64,000 nucleotides of DNA from NCBI GenBank assembly GCA_024180945.1, contig JAKSGN010000002.1, positions 372,001 through 436,000 on the forward strand. The letters are read 5' to 3'. Position numbers and translations under genes: made by a program. Positions 45,348 to 58,000 of the stretch are shown here, in pieces. Source of the stretch: Macrophomina tecta. Its lineage: Eukaryota; Ascomycota; Dothideomycetes; Botryosphaeriales; Botryosphaeriaceae. A model generated the notes under the pieces. The model was not told the origin of the DNA. It saw only the letters and a program-made list of their open reading frames with translations, and did not search any database. Numbering within the stretch: position 1 is the stretch's first letter; each line of letters begins with the position of its first letter.

Positions 45348-46835
45348 ATGAGTATCACAACCGACATGCAGATTGCATCGAACGACCGCGGAACCCTAGA
45401 GGCGCTCCCTGCGGAGCTATTGAGAAATGTCGCTGAGCACTTAAAGGGTTACGTCGACCTCAAAGCCCTATGCCTAGTCTCCAAGAGATTCTCGAATATT
45501 TTTCAGGGCGAGATATTCAAGTTCGCCATCTTAAATGATGATAATGCGCTGCAGCTCATCAGGTCAATCGTACTGCGTCCAGAGATGTCGACCGAAGTGA
45601 CGTGCTTGAGCGTGCGCTTTGAAGCCATCAACTCAGCCACTCAGAGCAGGTTCATGGAATACCGTGCCAGCGGCGAGAACCTGGACTCCTTCCTTGAGAG
45701 CAACCCTCCGGGAAGTCTCATGCACCAGGTCTACACCAAAATGGACCAGAAGATGCACACTGACTTGAAGTCTTTCTGGCTTCATCTACTTAGCAAAGGC
45801 GATCCTGATGCCGTGCTCGCGTACCTCCTCTGTTCTCTTCCGAAGATCAAGAAGCTTGAAATTCATACCAAGCAGCTCCAGGAAGGCGGTTTCAGCTTCA
45901 TCGAGCAGGTCCTCGGCGGCAGAGACGGTTGTATTGCAGGGTTTGCGTCGACTAGCATCCTTGCCAAACTTCAGACCGTGAATCTAAGCTCGTCGGGGCG
46001 TGCGCCGTTTGTTGGACGGAGTAGCTTCGCGGCTTTGGCCCGCTTAATTGCCGCTCCCAAATTAGAGGAGTTCGAAGTCGACGGCCTCGCTTCTCCACAG
46101 AAGCTGAGCATGCTGCCCATAGAGGTTTCGCTCAAGACTCTTACCATTCGTAGCTTCATGACCGACGCAGCCTATCTAGCTAATGTCATCATGAGTTCCA
46201 CGAAACTTGAGTCACTACACGTCAGCTTCCGTTGGTCCCTTCGTTACACAGAGGAGTGGCTCCGCGTTCTCTACCAGGCGTTGGCCCTTCGCACCGACAC
46301 CCTTAAGCGCCTTACCGTGGTTCCCGACGCGGTCAACACCGTTGGTCTTCCTTCACTGACGGGCAGCAACGCCATCTACGCGGCAGAGTTCGTCGGCACA
46401 CCCGTTCTTCTCCCCGACATGTCCAACTTCACCCAGCTGACGCATCTGGCGATCCCGCAGTTCGCGCTGCTCGGCTTCCCGGCGATGGACCCACGGGTTC
46501 TGGCCGCCGAGGAGGGCATGAAGCCGTTCTGGGCCCGCTTCCCATGCGAGCACCTGGTCAATCTCAACATAATCTGGGCCACCCGCGACCTCTTCGGCTA
46601 CCTCGAGGACCTGCCCTTCATCGGCTTCCACATCTTCCCCGAGCTGAAGGTGCTCGCTATCAGCTTCGTTGAGCTCGGCGCGACCGCCAGAGAGACCCAT
46701 GCTTTTGACAGACGCCTTGAGTGCCTCAGCGGCCATTTCGCTCACTCCGACGTCACGCTTAACTGGGTCCGTCCTCCGACCGCCGACGAGGAGCTTGACG
46801 CATTCTTCGAGGAGAACGAGGCCGTCAGAGCCTAA
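45348..46835 (+). CDS. F-box domain protein
   Basis: A single-exon gene of 495 aa from the ATG at 45348. F-box proteins recruit substrates to SCF ubiquitin ligases through Skp1. The F-box lies at about residues 17-58: LEALPAELLRNVAEHLKGYV then LKALCLVSKRFSNIF. The rest shows irregular leucine-rich repeat-like segments (LPKIKKLEIH, LKTLTIRSF, LKRLTVVPD, LTHLAIPQF), typical of fungal F-box proteins, with an acidic end. The substrate cannot be told. Upstream ATG 45225 is in frame but the extra 41 residues are not F-box-like and sit in pyrimidine-rich leader, so I prefer 45348. Confidence 0.85.
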   Translation: MSITTDMQIASNDRGTLEALPAELLRNVAEHLKGYVDLKALCLVSKRFSNIFQGEIFKFAILNDDNALQLIRSIVLRPEMSTEVTCLSVRFEAINSATQSRFMEYRASGENLDSFLESNPPGSLMHQVYTKMDQKMHTDLKSFWLHLLSKGDPDAVLAYLLCSLPKIKKLEIHTKQLQEGGFSFIEQVLGGRDGCIAGFASTSILAKLQTVNLSSSGRAPFVGRSSFAALARLIAAPKLEEFEVDGLASPQKLSMLPIEVSLKTLTIRSFMTDAAYLANVIMSSTKLESLHVSFRWSLRYTEEWLRVLYQALALRTDTLKRLTVVPDAVNTVGLPSLTGSNAIYAAEFVGTPVLLPDMSNFTQLTHLAIPQFALLGFPAMDPRVLAAEEGMKPFWARFPCEHLVNLNIIWATRDLFGYLEDLPFIGFHIFPELKVLAISFVELGATARETHAFDRRLECLSGHFAHSDVTLNWVRPPTADEELDAFFEENEAVRA

Positions 46836-47584
46836 GGGCGATGGCTATCTCGACAGTTGGACTTGGGATAGGTTTGTTCATCTGTGGTATGCGTTTCCTG
46901 GCTTCTGATTCCTGATACCCGAGTTCTGGCCGTTGTATTATTGAATTTCTTTTGCGGCTGACACCTGACGCCTCGGGACTGGTGGACTCCATTCATTCAC
47001 GCAGCTACAGATGGCCGGGAAGACACGACACTTCTTTTTCGGCAGGGAAATATCTGACGTCTCCGTGGTACGTGTGGCAACATTCCATACCGCGGAGGGA
47101 CAGTCGGACAGTGAGTGTTGCTTCACTTTGGTTTTTCTCTGCTCTCCGCCATAATCTGCAACACCCTCCGGTAGAGACAGCAAGTAGGTATCGGTTCCAT
47201 AACAAACTCATGACGGATCGTACAATAAATATCTGCCTCACTCTCACTACGGTGATATCTAAAGTGATGTGTGTCGCTCTCTCTTCATTAAGCCCGCTCC
47301 CACACAAGTCAAGGAACGAGCTGAAGACTATCCGGAGCGGTCGATCTCCCCTACTTCAGTAACACCGAAGCCACGGATGTAACAGGCTAACAGTGTCTAT
47401 TGTCAAATTGTAGGGACTCGCAATGCGTTTGTCACGTAAGTGATCGAGAGAAATGCCGGACATTTCATGACATGATCAGCGGAATCAAAGAAGACGTGAC
47501 AGATGATCATATTGTACAGCCGCTGTCTTGACATGCAGACAGGCAGGGGATGATATTACATACTTACGCATATGACCGCGGCGA
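46836..47584. other. Convergent 3' flanks of the F-box gene and MRH4
   Basis: About 750 bp, A/T-richer than the genes, with no recognisable feature. Confidence 0.45.
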
Positions 47585-49432
47585 TTAAATGAGCGCCTGG
47601 CCTCTGTACATGCCCTCCCTCACATCCTTGACGACATCGGCACGATCGCCCTTGCCGAGTAGTACGATGCCGCGACCACGCCTGCCCATGCGCCCAGTGC
47701 GGCCAAGACGGTGGATGAAGTCGACCGTCGAGTGAGGGACATCGTAGAGTATGACGTGGCGCACAGCGATGGTGTCGATACCGCGAGAGCCGAGGTCGGT
47801 GGCGACGAGCACCTTCGTGTTGGTCAACCTGCGCTGGTCTTTCCCCTGGGCCTTAGGTGGTTCTTCGACGGTATTGCTTGCTGAACTGACACCTCTGAAG
47901 GCAGCCAGGGCCTGAGACTGCCTCTGATCGGAGGTGTCTCTGTTCAGTGCGATGGCATCGATGCCCTTAGTCTTCAGGTACCGCGCTAATTCGACGGCCT
48001 TTTCGCGCTCATTGACGAAAACGATGATGCGTTTCGTGCTGGCGAGCTCTTTCTGGTCGTCATAGTGCTCTGCGGCGGAACGGCCAATATTCCAGATCGT
48101 GTCCGCGCAGGCAAGATCCTTGTTTCCCCTGTAGGGCTGCTGGTCAACCTGAACGACGCCAAGCTGAACACGCCTAGGGATAGCATGGATGTTGGGAGTA
48201 ACGAGCCGCCTGAGGTCTGGAAAGCGGTTCCGCAGATACGTGTCCATGCTCCGGGGAATGGTTGCAGAGCAGAAGACAAGCTGGCGTAAAGACGGCGAAG
48301 CTCTGTCAATGATAGCCGAAGTGAGCGGAGAGAAGGAGCGGTCGAGAAGAGAGTCGGCCTCGTCAATGACGAGGTGGCTGACGCGGCTGAGGATGTTTGG
48401 ATCGCTCTCTGCAATGCTGGCCAGCAGATGGGGAGTGGCAACGACGAGATCAACACCAGAGGGGGAGAAAAGACGATTTCGTATGACGGTGCCAGAGTAG
48501 GAAGCAGAAATGAGAGCTGCCCTAAACTTCACGGTATGCGACAAAGACTTGGCTACAGCGCCAACTTGGTCCACGAGCTCGGCAGAAGGCACAAGAACGA
48601 TGGCCCTAGGTCTCCCAGCGTTGGGGTACTCCTCTCCCGAAAGCGGTGGCGACTCCAATTCAAAAGTCTTCTCTTCCTTGACTGCCTTTGCCTTTAATCT
48701 TTCTTCCTCCTCTTTCTCCAGGATCTCCGCCCGCTTGATGGCATCTATCACGGGCAGAAGATAGGCGAGAGTCTTGCCGGACCCCGTTTCGGCAGCGAGC
48801 AAGAATTGCTGCATTTCTGCCACATCGCTTGTAGGTCCTCTCCGTTGCCTCATGGAATCCATATTCAGCAACGCAGGGATAGCTACTCGCTGAGCTGGCG
48901 TGGGCGCGATGTCGGCCAAGCCCGGAAGAGCCTGCGTAAGGATAGAATTATGTACGACAGGAAGCAGGGGAAATTGCTGGAAGTCATCTATGTCTGCAAT
49001 CCTCTGTTTCACGCCCGTTCGACGGTCGTAGGAGACAGAGCTCAGAGCGCGGCGCTCTTTCAGGGCCTTGTACCAACGAGGGTCCTCCTTCGGATTCTTG
49101 TCCTTCGCATCGCGGGGGCGCTTGGCAGCCTGCGGCCTCGAGTCATTCGCCCGCGGCGAGCTGACGGCTCTCGTTGCCGGAGACCGAAGCGTATTGGGGA
49201 CCTTTGTGCGGTTGAGGCTTGCGAAGGGACCGTCGGCTCTGCGGGGGGGGGGCTTGGGCGTCGAGTGAGCAACCTTTGCCGACAGCTGCATACGCGCGGG
49301 TTTGGACCGCTTTTGCAGCTGTGAGGCGAAGCGGGTCTGCTGCCATTGCGGTGAGATGGAGGTGGACGGGCGGAGAGGGTAGAAGGCGCGGATCTCGCAG
49401 AAGGGACAGAGATGAGAAGAGGCACGGAGCAT
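47585..49432 (-). CDS. MRH4, mitochondrial DEAD-box RNA helicase
   Basis: A single-exon gene of 615 aa. Mrh4 is an ATP-dependent RNA helicase needed for assembly of the mitochondrial large ribosomal subunit. The N-terminal 110 residues are basic and Ser/Arg-rich, like a mitochondrial presequence and linker. The helicase core has motif I AETGSGKT (about residue 212), motif Ia-like VPSAELVDQV, DEAD (about 355), SAT in FCSATIPR (about 388), ATDLGSRGID and HRLGRTGRMGRRGRG. The order and spacing fit Mrh4, and the LGRTGRMGR-type motif VI is intact, so it should be active. Divergent from BUD4. Confidence 0.9.
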   Translation of the reverse strand: MLRASSHLCPFCEIRAFYPLRPSTSISPQWQQTRFASQLQKRSKPARMQLSAKVAHSTPKPPPRRADGPFASLNRTKVPNTLRSPATRAVSSPRANDSRPQAAKRPRDAKDKNPKEDPRWYKALKERRALSSVSYDRRTGVKQRIADIDDFQQFPLLPVVHNSILTQALPGLADIAPTPAQRVAIPALLNMDSMRQRRGPTSDVAEMQQFLLAAETGSGKTLAYLLPVIDAIKRAEILEKEEEERLKAKAVKEEKTFELESPPLSGEEYPNAGRPRAIVLVPSAELVDQVGAVAKSLSHTVKFRAALISASYSGTVIRNRLFSPSGVDLVVATPHLLASIAESDPNILSRVSHLVIDEADSLLDRSFSPLTSAIIDRASPSLRQLVFCSATIPRSMDTYLRNRFPDLRRLVTPNIHAIPRRVQLGVVQVDQQPYRGNKDLACADTIWNIGRSAAEHYDDQKELASTKRIIVFVNEREKAVELARYLKTKGIDAIALNRDTSDQRQSQALAAFRGVSSASNTVEEPPKAQGKDQRRLTNTKVLVATDLGSRGIDTIAVRHVILYDVPHSTVDFIHRLGRTGRMGRRGRGIVLLGKGDRADVVKDVREGMYRGQALI

Positions 49433-50227
49433 GGCTACGTGGATAGTGCGGGCTTTGTGCCTGTGCGCGAGAGATCACGAAGATGGCATACGGGAGATCG
49501 ATCGAGCAGGGGGGTGGGCCGGCGTGGTCGCGTGGAGGTGAGGTCGTAACAAGAACTTGGAAGCGTGTGCAAGCGTGACGTCTCGCGAAATTTTGCGCGC
49601 GAGTCGGAGAAGACGGCGGGCGCACAAGCCACAGCGCCAGAAAGTCATTGCCGCGTTGTTGACGGTCGCCCCAACGCCGGTGAGGGCGCTCGGAAAGCGG
49701 TGTACTGGATGGATCTCTAAGATTCGTGGGCCAATTGGTGGCGGGCGGAGGCCCATGCAGCCGCGCACCCGCAGCGCGCACAATACAGAACCGCCCTGCG
49801 GTTGCACGCTCGACGGCCGGCGGCGGCGGTGGTGGTGAGGAGGCTTGGGCAGCAGGGATGGCGCGGCCGTTGGTCGCGTTGTCGTGGTGACTGCGGCTGG
49901 CTTGCTTGTTTCGCAAACGAGTCGACGCGCCTGGGCAGCACGGTTGTTATCCTCCACACGAGCCCGCGCATCATCGTCATCCACCTCTCCTCCTCTCTCC
50001 ACCCGACATAAACACAGCCTCTGCGTCCTCCTCCATCCTCGCTCCGTGTGTCCTGACCAGCCCACCGTTCCCTTTCTCGCGTCCTCTGCTCCTGCATGAG
50101 CTGGCCGCGCCAGTCCTCTCGCTCTTTCGTGCTTGCCTGTCAGCTTTTGCATTCCGAGCCTGCATTCCGCCGCTGCTCGGCCAATTGAGCGTCGTCGGCC
50201 CACGCTTCTTACCGCCAACTGGTCGAC
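49433..50227. promoter_or_regulatory. Divergent MRH4/BUD4 promoter region
   Basis: An 795-bp region between outward-facing starts. It has a CCAAT box (49726-49730) and a CGCGAAA heptamer (49584-49590, an SCB-like sequence), but single short motifs in GC-rich DNA prove little. The BUD4 side is C/T-rich. Confidence 0.35.
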
Positions 50228-53200
50228 ATGCCCCCGGAGGCTGTAAGTCTGCACCTGCGACGCCCGCCCGTCCAGATGGTGCGCGAAACTAACCTCTACC
50301 GCCGCCGCCAGGTCCAACCTCTCCGCATAAACAAAAACACTCTGTCTGCGTCGTCCGCCAAGATGAGCTCCTCAGCTCCCCTCTCCGAGATCAGCCCCAT
50401 GGAGGCTCGGAGGAACTCTCCCAGCCACAAGCTGTCCATCAAGGCAAGTAGAGCCGCATTCCACGCTGCCCGTGCCCTACTGACCCGCTCTAGGCTGCTC
50501 CCGGTGCCCGGGAAACCTCCCCGCTGGACACCTCGCCCTTCGGCTCTACGTCCAAGCACCGCTTCTGGCAGTCCCGCGATCCTAACTCGCCCGACATTGA
50601 GAACTCGTTTGAGCGCGACCAGCAGACCCTGTCGCCCAAGCGCAGCTCCATCGAGAACCTCATGAAGGCCTCCCGTGTCAAGAACAGCACCATGTTCGCC
50701 CGCGAGCAGAAGAACGAGTACGACCCCACCAAGCTGCCTGTCGTTGAGAGACCCCTCGCAACCAGCCGTCCTCTCAGCGGCCAAGGCTTCACTCCACGCG
50801 GCTTTGACCCTCTGCGCAATCGCGAGGCGCCCGTTTCTCCGCCCAAGAAGCAACAAACTCATCAGACTGACAGCGCCGACACTACTCCCCGCGCCTCTCC
50901 TTCCAAGTTTGACGGTGGATACACCACAAATTCCCCATCCAAGACGCAGTCGTCGCCTCTTAGATCTTCTCTTTCCCGCAATGGCAGATACAGCCAAGGT
51001 TTTGACAACGACTCAAGCGCCGTCTCTTCCGACGATGAGCGTGTGGGCGATGGTCCTCAGCGACCACTTCGCCGCCATGCCAAGAGTGTCACCTTCGAGG
51101 CGAAGCCTCCTATCATCAACGAGTACGAGATGGTTACTCCTGAGCCTTCTCTAGCCTCACATGAGGGTAGCTTCGTCGACTCTGAGGAAGAGGACGAGGA
51201 AGACTACGAATTTGAGGGCGATTCGATGGAGAGAGATGACAGCTTCGATGCTTCACTTGAAGACACGGAGAAGACTCCTGTCGTTCTTCCTGGCGATTGG
51301 CGTCATATGAGCCCCGAAGCTGCGAACACCTCGTTAGCCGACACATTCGATGACCCATTCGATGGTAAGGAATCGAGTCCTCCACCAACTGCTGCGCCAA
51401 ACTCGCAGAGGCCTGAGCAAGCGCGCAAGCATTCAAACACTTCCGACAGTGAGCAGCGCCCGCTCCCCCCGCTACCCCCCACCCAAGGGTCTCCGGATAT
51501 GCGTGGAAGGAGAGAATCCCTCAACGGTCTCTCCGCTGCTGCGGAACGCGCTAGCAGCGCACACCGTTCTCTACCCTCGCCCCCCCGCATTGGCGCCACA
51601 ATCTCCAAATCTGATATACTCTCCATTGGCCGTAATTCTATGTCACTCGAGGATCGTCTTCAGCTGATGGGAATTCACGGATCGCGCGAGGCAACTCCTA
51701 CGATGGACGACAAGGTCGCTACGCCAGAGGAGGAAGAGCCGGATAAGAAAGATAGCCAGGATGATGCACTCGCCGTTGACGGGCCGGCGTGCGACGATGC
51801 GTCCGCCCTGGATGAGATGAACATTCCACACATCTCGCGCGAGTCAATCCTGGAGAAGGTCAAGAGTCGGAACTGCGATGACCATGAGTTCGCCGAGCAG
51901 CCCTCCATGATTTCTGAGCGCAGCTACGGGGAGCTTGACGTCTACGATCCTGATGTTCCGATCCCATCTCGTGAAGTATCCTCGAACTTCGACGAGGTTC
52001 CTGACGAGCCTGCCGAGGTCAAGACCGAAGAAGAAGATCGCACATTGGATTTCAACAACATCCCAGAACTTAGCAGTCCTAAGGGCTCTGCCGACCATGA
52101 TGAAGATAACGAAGATGACGATAGCTCACGCGAGGGTTCCGTGATCCACCACGACATCAGCGGTACCGAGGTGGACGATGACGATGATGCGAGCCGCTAC
52201 TCCTCCCCTCAATCTGAGGTTGAGGAAAAGCCGGGCCAGAGCAACAGCACTGATGACGACGATGGTCCGCCCACTCCTAAGGCAGACGATAGTGCGACGA
52301 ATGACGAAGCACCCAAGAAGGGTCACCACAAGGTTTCCGCAAGTCTGCCGGAGTTCGGATCATTCACCAATGAGGAAGACTTTCATCTTCAGCTCCAGTC
52401 CTATCTTGGTAAGAACAGAGGTACTCCGGTGGATTCTGCGCCCAAGCTCGAGCCAGACGAGGAATTCCTCCAGCGGCCTGCTACCCCGACAGATCAACTA
52501 GAGCCTCCCAAGGCACCTGGAATGCAGGAAGAAGGCGAACCTGGCACCCCAGACTCGGTCATACATCACCCGATCGAGCCTCCGGAGCGTGAGTCCTCCT
52601 CCGAAGTTGAGGATCCAGTCGCAACCATCAAGGCTCCAGGCGGATCTCTCAAAACTCGTCCTTCCGCAACACCTTCGGACTTTTCCACCATGGCTGCTAC
52701 TCGTCGTAAGGTTAGCGGTGAGCTTCCTCCTGTTCCAGATCGGAGTCCCAACCGCTTGTCGATGACCGCCGAAGATGCAGAGGAGCCATCACACTTGTCG
52801 CATGTCTCGGAGGAGCAGGAGTCGGCCACTGATGATGAAACGAAAAGCGAGGGTGACGAACCGAAACGCCGTCAGAGCTTCAAGATGAAGCTGGACTTCC
52901 CTATGGGTGACATTGGTGAAGACTTGAGCTTCGATCTCGACCGGGAGTTTGACCGTGTCGTTGAGGCTCAAAAGGTACAACAGCCACTATTCCCTATTCC
53001 ATCTTACGCTATGTTCCCTGCGTCAGCTTTGCAATCTGCAGCAGACAGCAGCGGAATTTCAGCATTCAGCGACCAGAACGAGACTGCTAACCGTAGTTAC
53101 TGCACACAGAAGGGATACCTCATGCGCCAGAACACGAAAGTTGTCGTTGCAAGCAGCCGTAAGTTTAGCGACGAGGTCACTACCACCGCATCTACAGGGA

Positions 53201-55054
53201 CGTCTGGGGACACCTTGGCTCCCCCTCCTACCAACGATCGCGGCGTTGTGCCTGCTCCCGGCAACAGGTCTGCTAGTGGCTCTGGAAAGAAGAGTCGCGA
53301 TCGCAGTAACACTTGGACTACCGAACCTTGGAACGGTAAGATGAGGCGCCGCAGCATCCGCAATGCCTCAAACGCCTCGGTTACTGTGAGCGAGTCGAGG
53401 CCCAAGACTGCCCCGGGCAACGCTCCGCCTCTTCCTGGACAGGAAAGCGCGGTTTCTGATAACTTTGGTGATATGTCAATGATTGACGAAGGCGATGAGA
53501 ACATGGAGAGGGGAAGATTGTTCGTCAAGGTAGTGGGCGTGAAGGACCTTGATTTGCCTCTTCCTAAGAGTAAGTGGCTCCCGGAACCCAACTTACCGCG
53601 CTGGTAATGCTTACATTTATCGCAGACGAGAAAACTTGGTTCCAGCTGACGCTCGACAACGGTCTGCATTGCGTAACGACTGCGTGGTTGGACCTTGCGA
53701 AGAGCGCACCAATTGGTCAAGAATTCGAACTGGTCGTGTTGAATGACCTCGAATTCCAACTCACCTTGCAAACCAAGCTTACACCACCACCCAAGCCCAA
53801 GGTCACGGCACCCCCACCTGCTCCCGCAAAGCCGTCGGGCCATAAGAAGTCCAACTCTGCATTTGGTCGCCTGCTCACTTCTCCCAAGAAGCGCAAGGAA
53901 ATCGAGCGCAAGCAGCAAGAGGAAGCGGAGGCGGAGCGCGCTGCTGCTCTGAAAGCACAGCAGGAGCGTGAAGCTGCTAGGCGTGCCAAAGCGAACCCTA
54001 CTGCTTGGGATTTGCTTCATGATCTTGTCGCTCCGGACGGCTCGTTCGCGCGTGCCTACGTCTGCCTCAAGAACCATGAGCGTCAGGCATACGGCCGCCC
54101 GTTCACCGTTGATATTCCCTGCTTCAACGAGTGGGCCCTCGAGGATGCTGAGATCGCTAGTAGTGTGAAAAGCAAGCGTGGTGGCCCGGTTCGCCGCCCT
54201 CCTTACAAGGTCGGCAAACTCACTCTTCAGCTGCTCTACGTCCCCAAGCCCAAGGGAGCCACGGATGATGATATGCCCAAGAGCATGAATGCATGCATTC
54301 GCGAGATGAAGGAGGCTGAAGAGACCAAAGGGCGTACTTACGAGGGACACCTGAGCCAGCAGGGTGGTGATTGTCCGGTGAGTGCTTCTGTTCCCCCTCT
54401 GGCTCATGAACCAGTAAGAAATGAGAGAGTTCTGACTCGTAGTTATAGTATTGGCGACGGCGCTTTTTCCGGCTTTCCGGAACGAAGCTCACTGCCTACC
54501 ACGAGACTACTCGGCAGCCGCGTGCTACCATCAACCTGGCCAAGGCATCCAAGCTGATCGACGACCGCACAGCGCTGGTACAACACAAGGTCGGTGGTCG
54601 TCGCAAGTCAGGTTTCGCCGAGGAGGACGAAGGCTACGCTTTCGTCGAAGAAGGCTTCCGCATTCGCTTTGGAAACGGCGAGACGATCGACTTCTATGCG
54701 GACAGCGCAGAGCAGAAAGAAGGGTGGATGCAGGTGCTTTCCGAGGTCGTTGGTAAAACTGCCGTGTCCAGCTCTGCACGGGCATGGACCGAGTTGGTGT
54801 TCCAGAAGGAGAAGGCGGAAAGAGCTGCGATGCGTGCGCAGGCTCAACAGGCCGGTGCCTCTCAGCAGGACAACCAAGAGTCTAGGTTTGACCCAACACG
54901 GCCGGGCATCTCTGACCGGGAAACCACCAACAGCGCACCTGAGGGCGCCAAGAGATACCACCGCCGTAGCGAGGTCCCTCCGCCGCCCGTAGATAAAAGC
55001 CCCCGGCACCAAACGAACTCGCGGCGCGGTGAGGTCAAGTCGATGATCTTCTAA
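50228..55054 (+). CDS. BUD4-like septin-associated protein with C-terminal PH domain
   Basis: Bud4 is an anillin-like scaffold that organises septins and directs cytokinesis and septation in fungi. Five exons: 50228-50242, 50312-50443, 50494-53569, 53626-54377, 54449-55054, giving 1526 aa. Intron 2 (50444-50493) is GC-AG: AAG|GCAAGT ... CTCTAG|GCT. It joins SPSHKLSIK to AAPGARETSPLDTSPFG and on to RSSIENLMKASRVKNSTMFA, matching the Bud4 family. The middle is a long acidic Ser/Pro-rich disordered region. The C-terminal third has a C2/anillin-like part (FVKVVGVKDLDLPLPKNEKT, TLDNGLHCVTTAWLDLAK). A PH domain follows, split by a splice (DCP|YWRRRFFRLSGTKLTAYHE) and reaching EEGFRIRFGNGETIDFYADS. 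The short first exon (MPPEA) adds VQPLRINK, also family-like. Confidence 0.92.
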
Positions 55055-58000
55055 TCTCGGGACCCCCTGCCAGGTTCCCAGCGGATAGATGGATGGACGC
55101 TACGCCGATTTCTTTGGTCCTCATGGTTGCATTTCCTTGGTGCCGATACCCATCCATTCATCTTGATCTTGTTCGTTGCTCTCGGATATTTGCCTACTAG
55201 CCAGCCGCTGGACGGAATAGACTTTACGGTTCTCTACCGGCGCAAAGTCGGTCATCTTCCTGGCTGCTATGCCCATTTTGGGCAATAGCTCCTTCGGTTG
55301 CCTCATTCTCGCATGGGAGTTGCTGATGCCAAGACCAGCACTAAACGTACATCGCTGTGCAGGTCCGCTTCTCTTCTGCTCTTTGCGGATACGATTCCTT
55401 GATCATTTGCTCTCATTTGAGACTTGGGGTACCCGCAGTCCGCCCACACTCGTTTGAAAATTTCCTTGGTGCCGCGGATAGAAACAAAATTCTCTGTGCG
55501 TTGCCCGGTTTGTGAATTATTTCGAGTCTCTTCTTCCTGTAATTCATTTGGTCGTAGAGTCTCAGGTCGTGGAAGTGCAAGAGATGTTTGGCGGTAGTTG
55601 ATAGGGATTGCGAACGGCGCTGCTTGGGGTGAAGGAGTAGGGGGAGTTCTTGATATTTCTCTGATCGTCTCGTTCTGTCCTCGATCTCGTCGGTTCTCAT
55701 TTTTGCCCTTTGTTTTCTTGTGTGTAAGGTGGTGGGATGGGGTTGGCGGGATTTCTTTTGCTTCATTTTCCTCTTTCCGGATGATGGTATGACAGTGACG
55801 CTGTGTAATGAACGAGCTACGTATGGTAACTTAACGTCCGAACCGCCATCCTTTGATGGGAAAGGGTTATGGAGCCATGCAGCGGGTACTTTAATGCCAT
55901 TTTCAGTATTCTTTTGTACTTGAATGAGTTCTGAGCGCTTCTGTGGTGAGGGAGAGAACTTACTCCGATGTGACCTCGCGTTGGTCCATATCAGACATGC
56001 TTGGGCTATGTCGCCCTTTTATATAAACCCACGATTCAAGCGGTTCGGGTGGTGCTGCGGATGCAGCACGCGCATATCAGGAAGACTCCGGATGTTGGGT
56101 CGTGATCGGTCCGTTTTCGTCGATTTAGTTGGCGGGCATAGTTGGTGGGTGATATCGCGCGGTCGGGATGCATCATCCGTCTTCTTCTAGCCTCTTCATC
56201 CCCCCCTCTCTCGCTTCTGTTGCCGTGGCATTGGCGCGAGGCTGGTGGGCAGGATATGCCGAGCGTCGCCCTTCTGACTTGTGGGGGGATGGGAACGCTG
56301 GAACAGACAGGAGGAGGGCCGGAGTAGTAGTAACATATTGGCGTGTATTTGAGATGACGCCCATCCGGCTCATCCAGCTCCCAGGAACGACGCCCGGAGT
56401 CTTGCGGGGGAGAGAGTTGGAGGGAGGGCACAGTAAAATACAAATGCAGGGCACTGTGTGTGTGTGTGTGTGTGTGTGGTTGGAGGGGGGCGCTCGTCGT
56501 CATCAAATGAACTCACCACCCACCCGGAACATGACGTGGATTCGTGGAGGGGAGGGGGGCAGCGTTGGACCGCGAAAATTCGACTCGAGTCGGGTGGCCG
56601 GTTCCCACAGTGTTTACCTTTTGCCCAACGCGGCTGCGTCTCGTGTCGATCGATCCCTTTCGTCTTCTCTCCTCCACTAATGGATGGTGACGTACCTGGT
56701 GAGGCGGCTTTATCAGCCTTAGTCGTGGACGCTTCTGCTGCAGCAAGGTCTCCCCCCTTTTTTTTTTTTTTTTTCTTCTTCTCATTTACTCTCGCCCCGT
56801 CGTGCCGGGCTGCCGCGGAACGCTAGTGAACGGGGCGCGGTGGCGAAAACGGAGGGTTTATCGAGACTACTCTATCGTGCCTTGCCGAGTTAGGTTATGA
56901 GGTAATTGTCATGGACCCTGAGCACGAGCTGGACTTTTCCCTGATGTTTGCAGAGTAGGGCCGGTTGCTGGGTGGACGGGGAGAGCTGGAGGGAAAGAGG
57001 AGCAGGTTATCACGTCACCGGATGGGGTTGCGTTGGAAATAGGGGACGGCGATGATGTCCGCATTGAGATGGGCTTGGGGGAGAGACGGGATCGGGATAG
57101 GATCGATTATGGGCTTGCAAGTCCTCTATGCCTTTCCTTCTTCTTCTCTTTTTGCTCTTGTCGGAATCGCTCGAACACAAATTCAAGATGCTGCTAGACC
57201 GAGAATTGACGGTGATAACGAAGGATAAAAGCGGAAATTAAAGATCACGAGGTGATGCTTCTTTACGTACCGAGAGTGAGCCGCTGCCCCCCGGAGTCGG
57301 CTGTTCCTTCCATTATCTTCCACACCTTCTTGGATTCTCCTCTGCCGGCACATGGATACGAAGAGTAGCAATAGCCCGCAAATGACAGCCCTAAAGCTTG
57401 AGCAGGAAAGCAATGACTGTTGCGCGCCCCGTTTGGGTGTTTTGCGGTCGTTTTCGGCCCTGCCAGTCCATGCTCCTCCGTCTTTGCAGGACCCATTGGG
57501 ATCGGCGGGCGTCTGGCGTCAACGGTCTCGCGTGCACGTCGATCGCACCGTGGTCCACAGGTGCTCGTGCGCCTCTTGCTCGGGACAAGGCAGAGGCCAT
57601 TTGTGGGCGGCCGCCTATGAGAGGGGCCCGGGGCAGGAAGATACTGTGGTGAGGATCAAGACTGAAAATCGGGAGAAGCGGGGAGCAATGCAGACAGCAT
57701 TGGCTACCTGCAGCATGATATTGTCCCCAGCTCACTGGACGGATGGGCAATCTCCGTCGGATTGAATTGATACTTGCTCAGGAAACCTTCGGCAGGCCAA
57801 GTGCTCGGCAATGGCCGTCTCAGCCCCCTTCGATCTCCGAAGGCCTCAACTGCCGTCGCCGACCTGGGATCGGACCACCGGGTGGCATTGTTGGCATCTA
57901 CAGTGCAGAAATCTCCCCACCGCACGTGCTCGTTTGAAGGAGACCGTGAAGATGACGACGGCCGCCAGCTTACGTTGACGTCCGGTCTCGCCGAGGCGGA

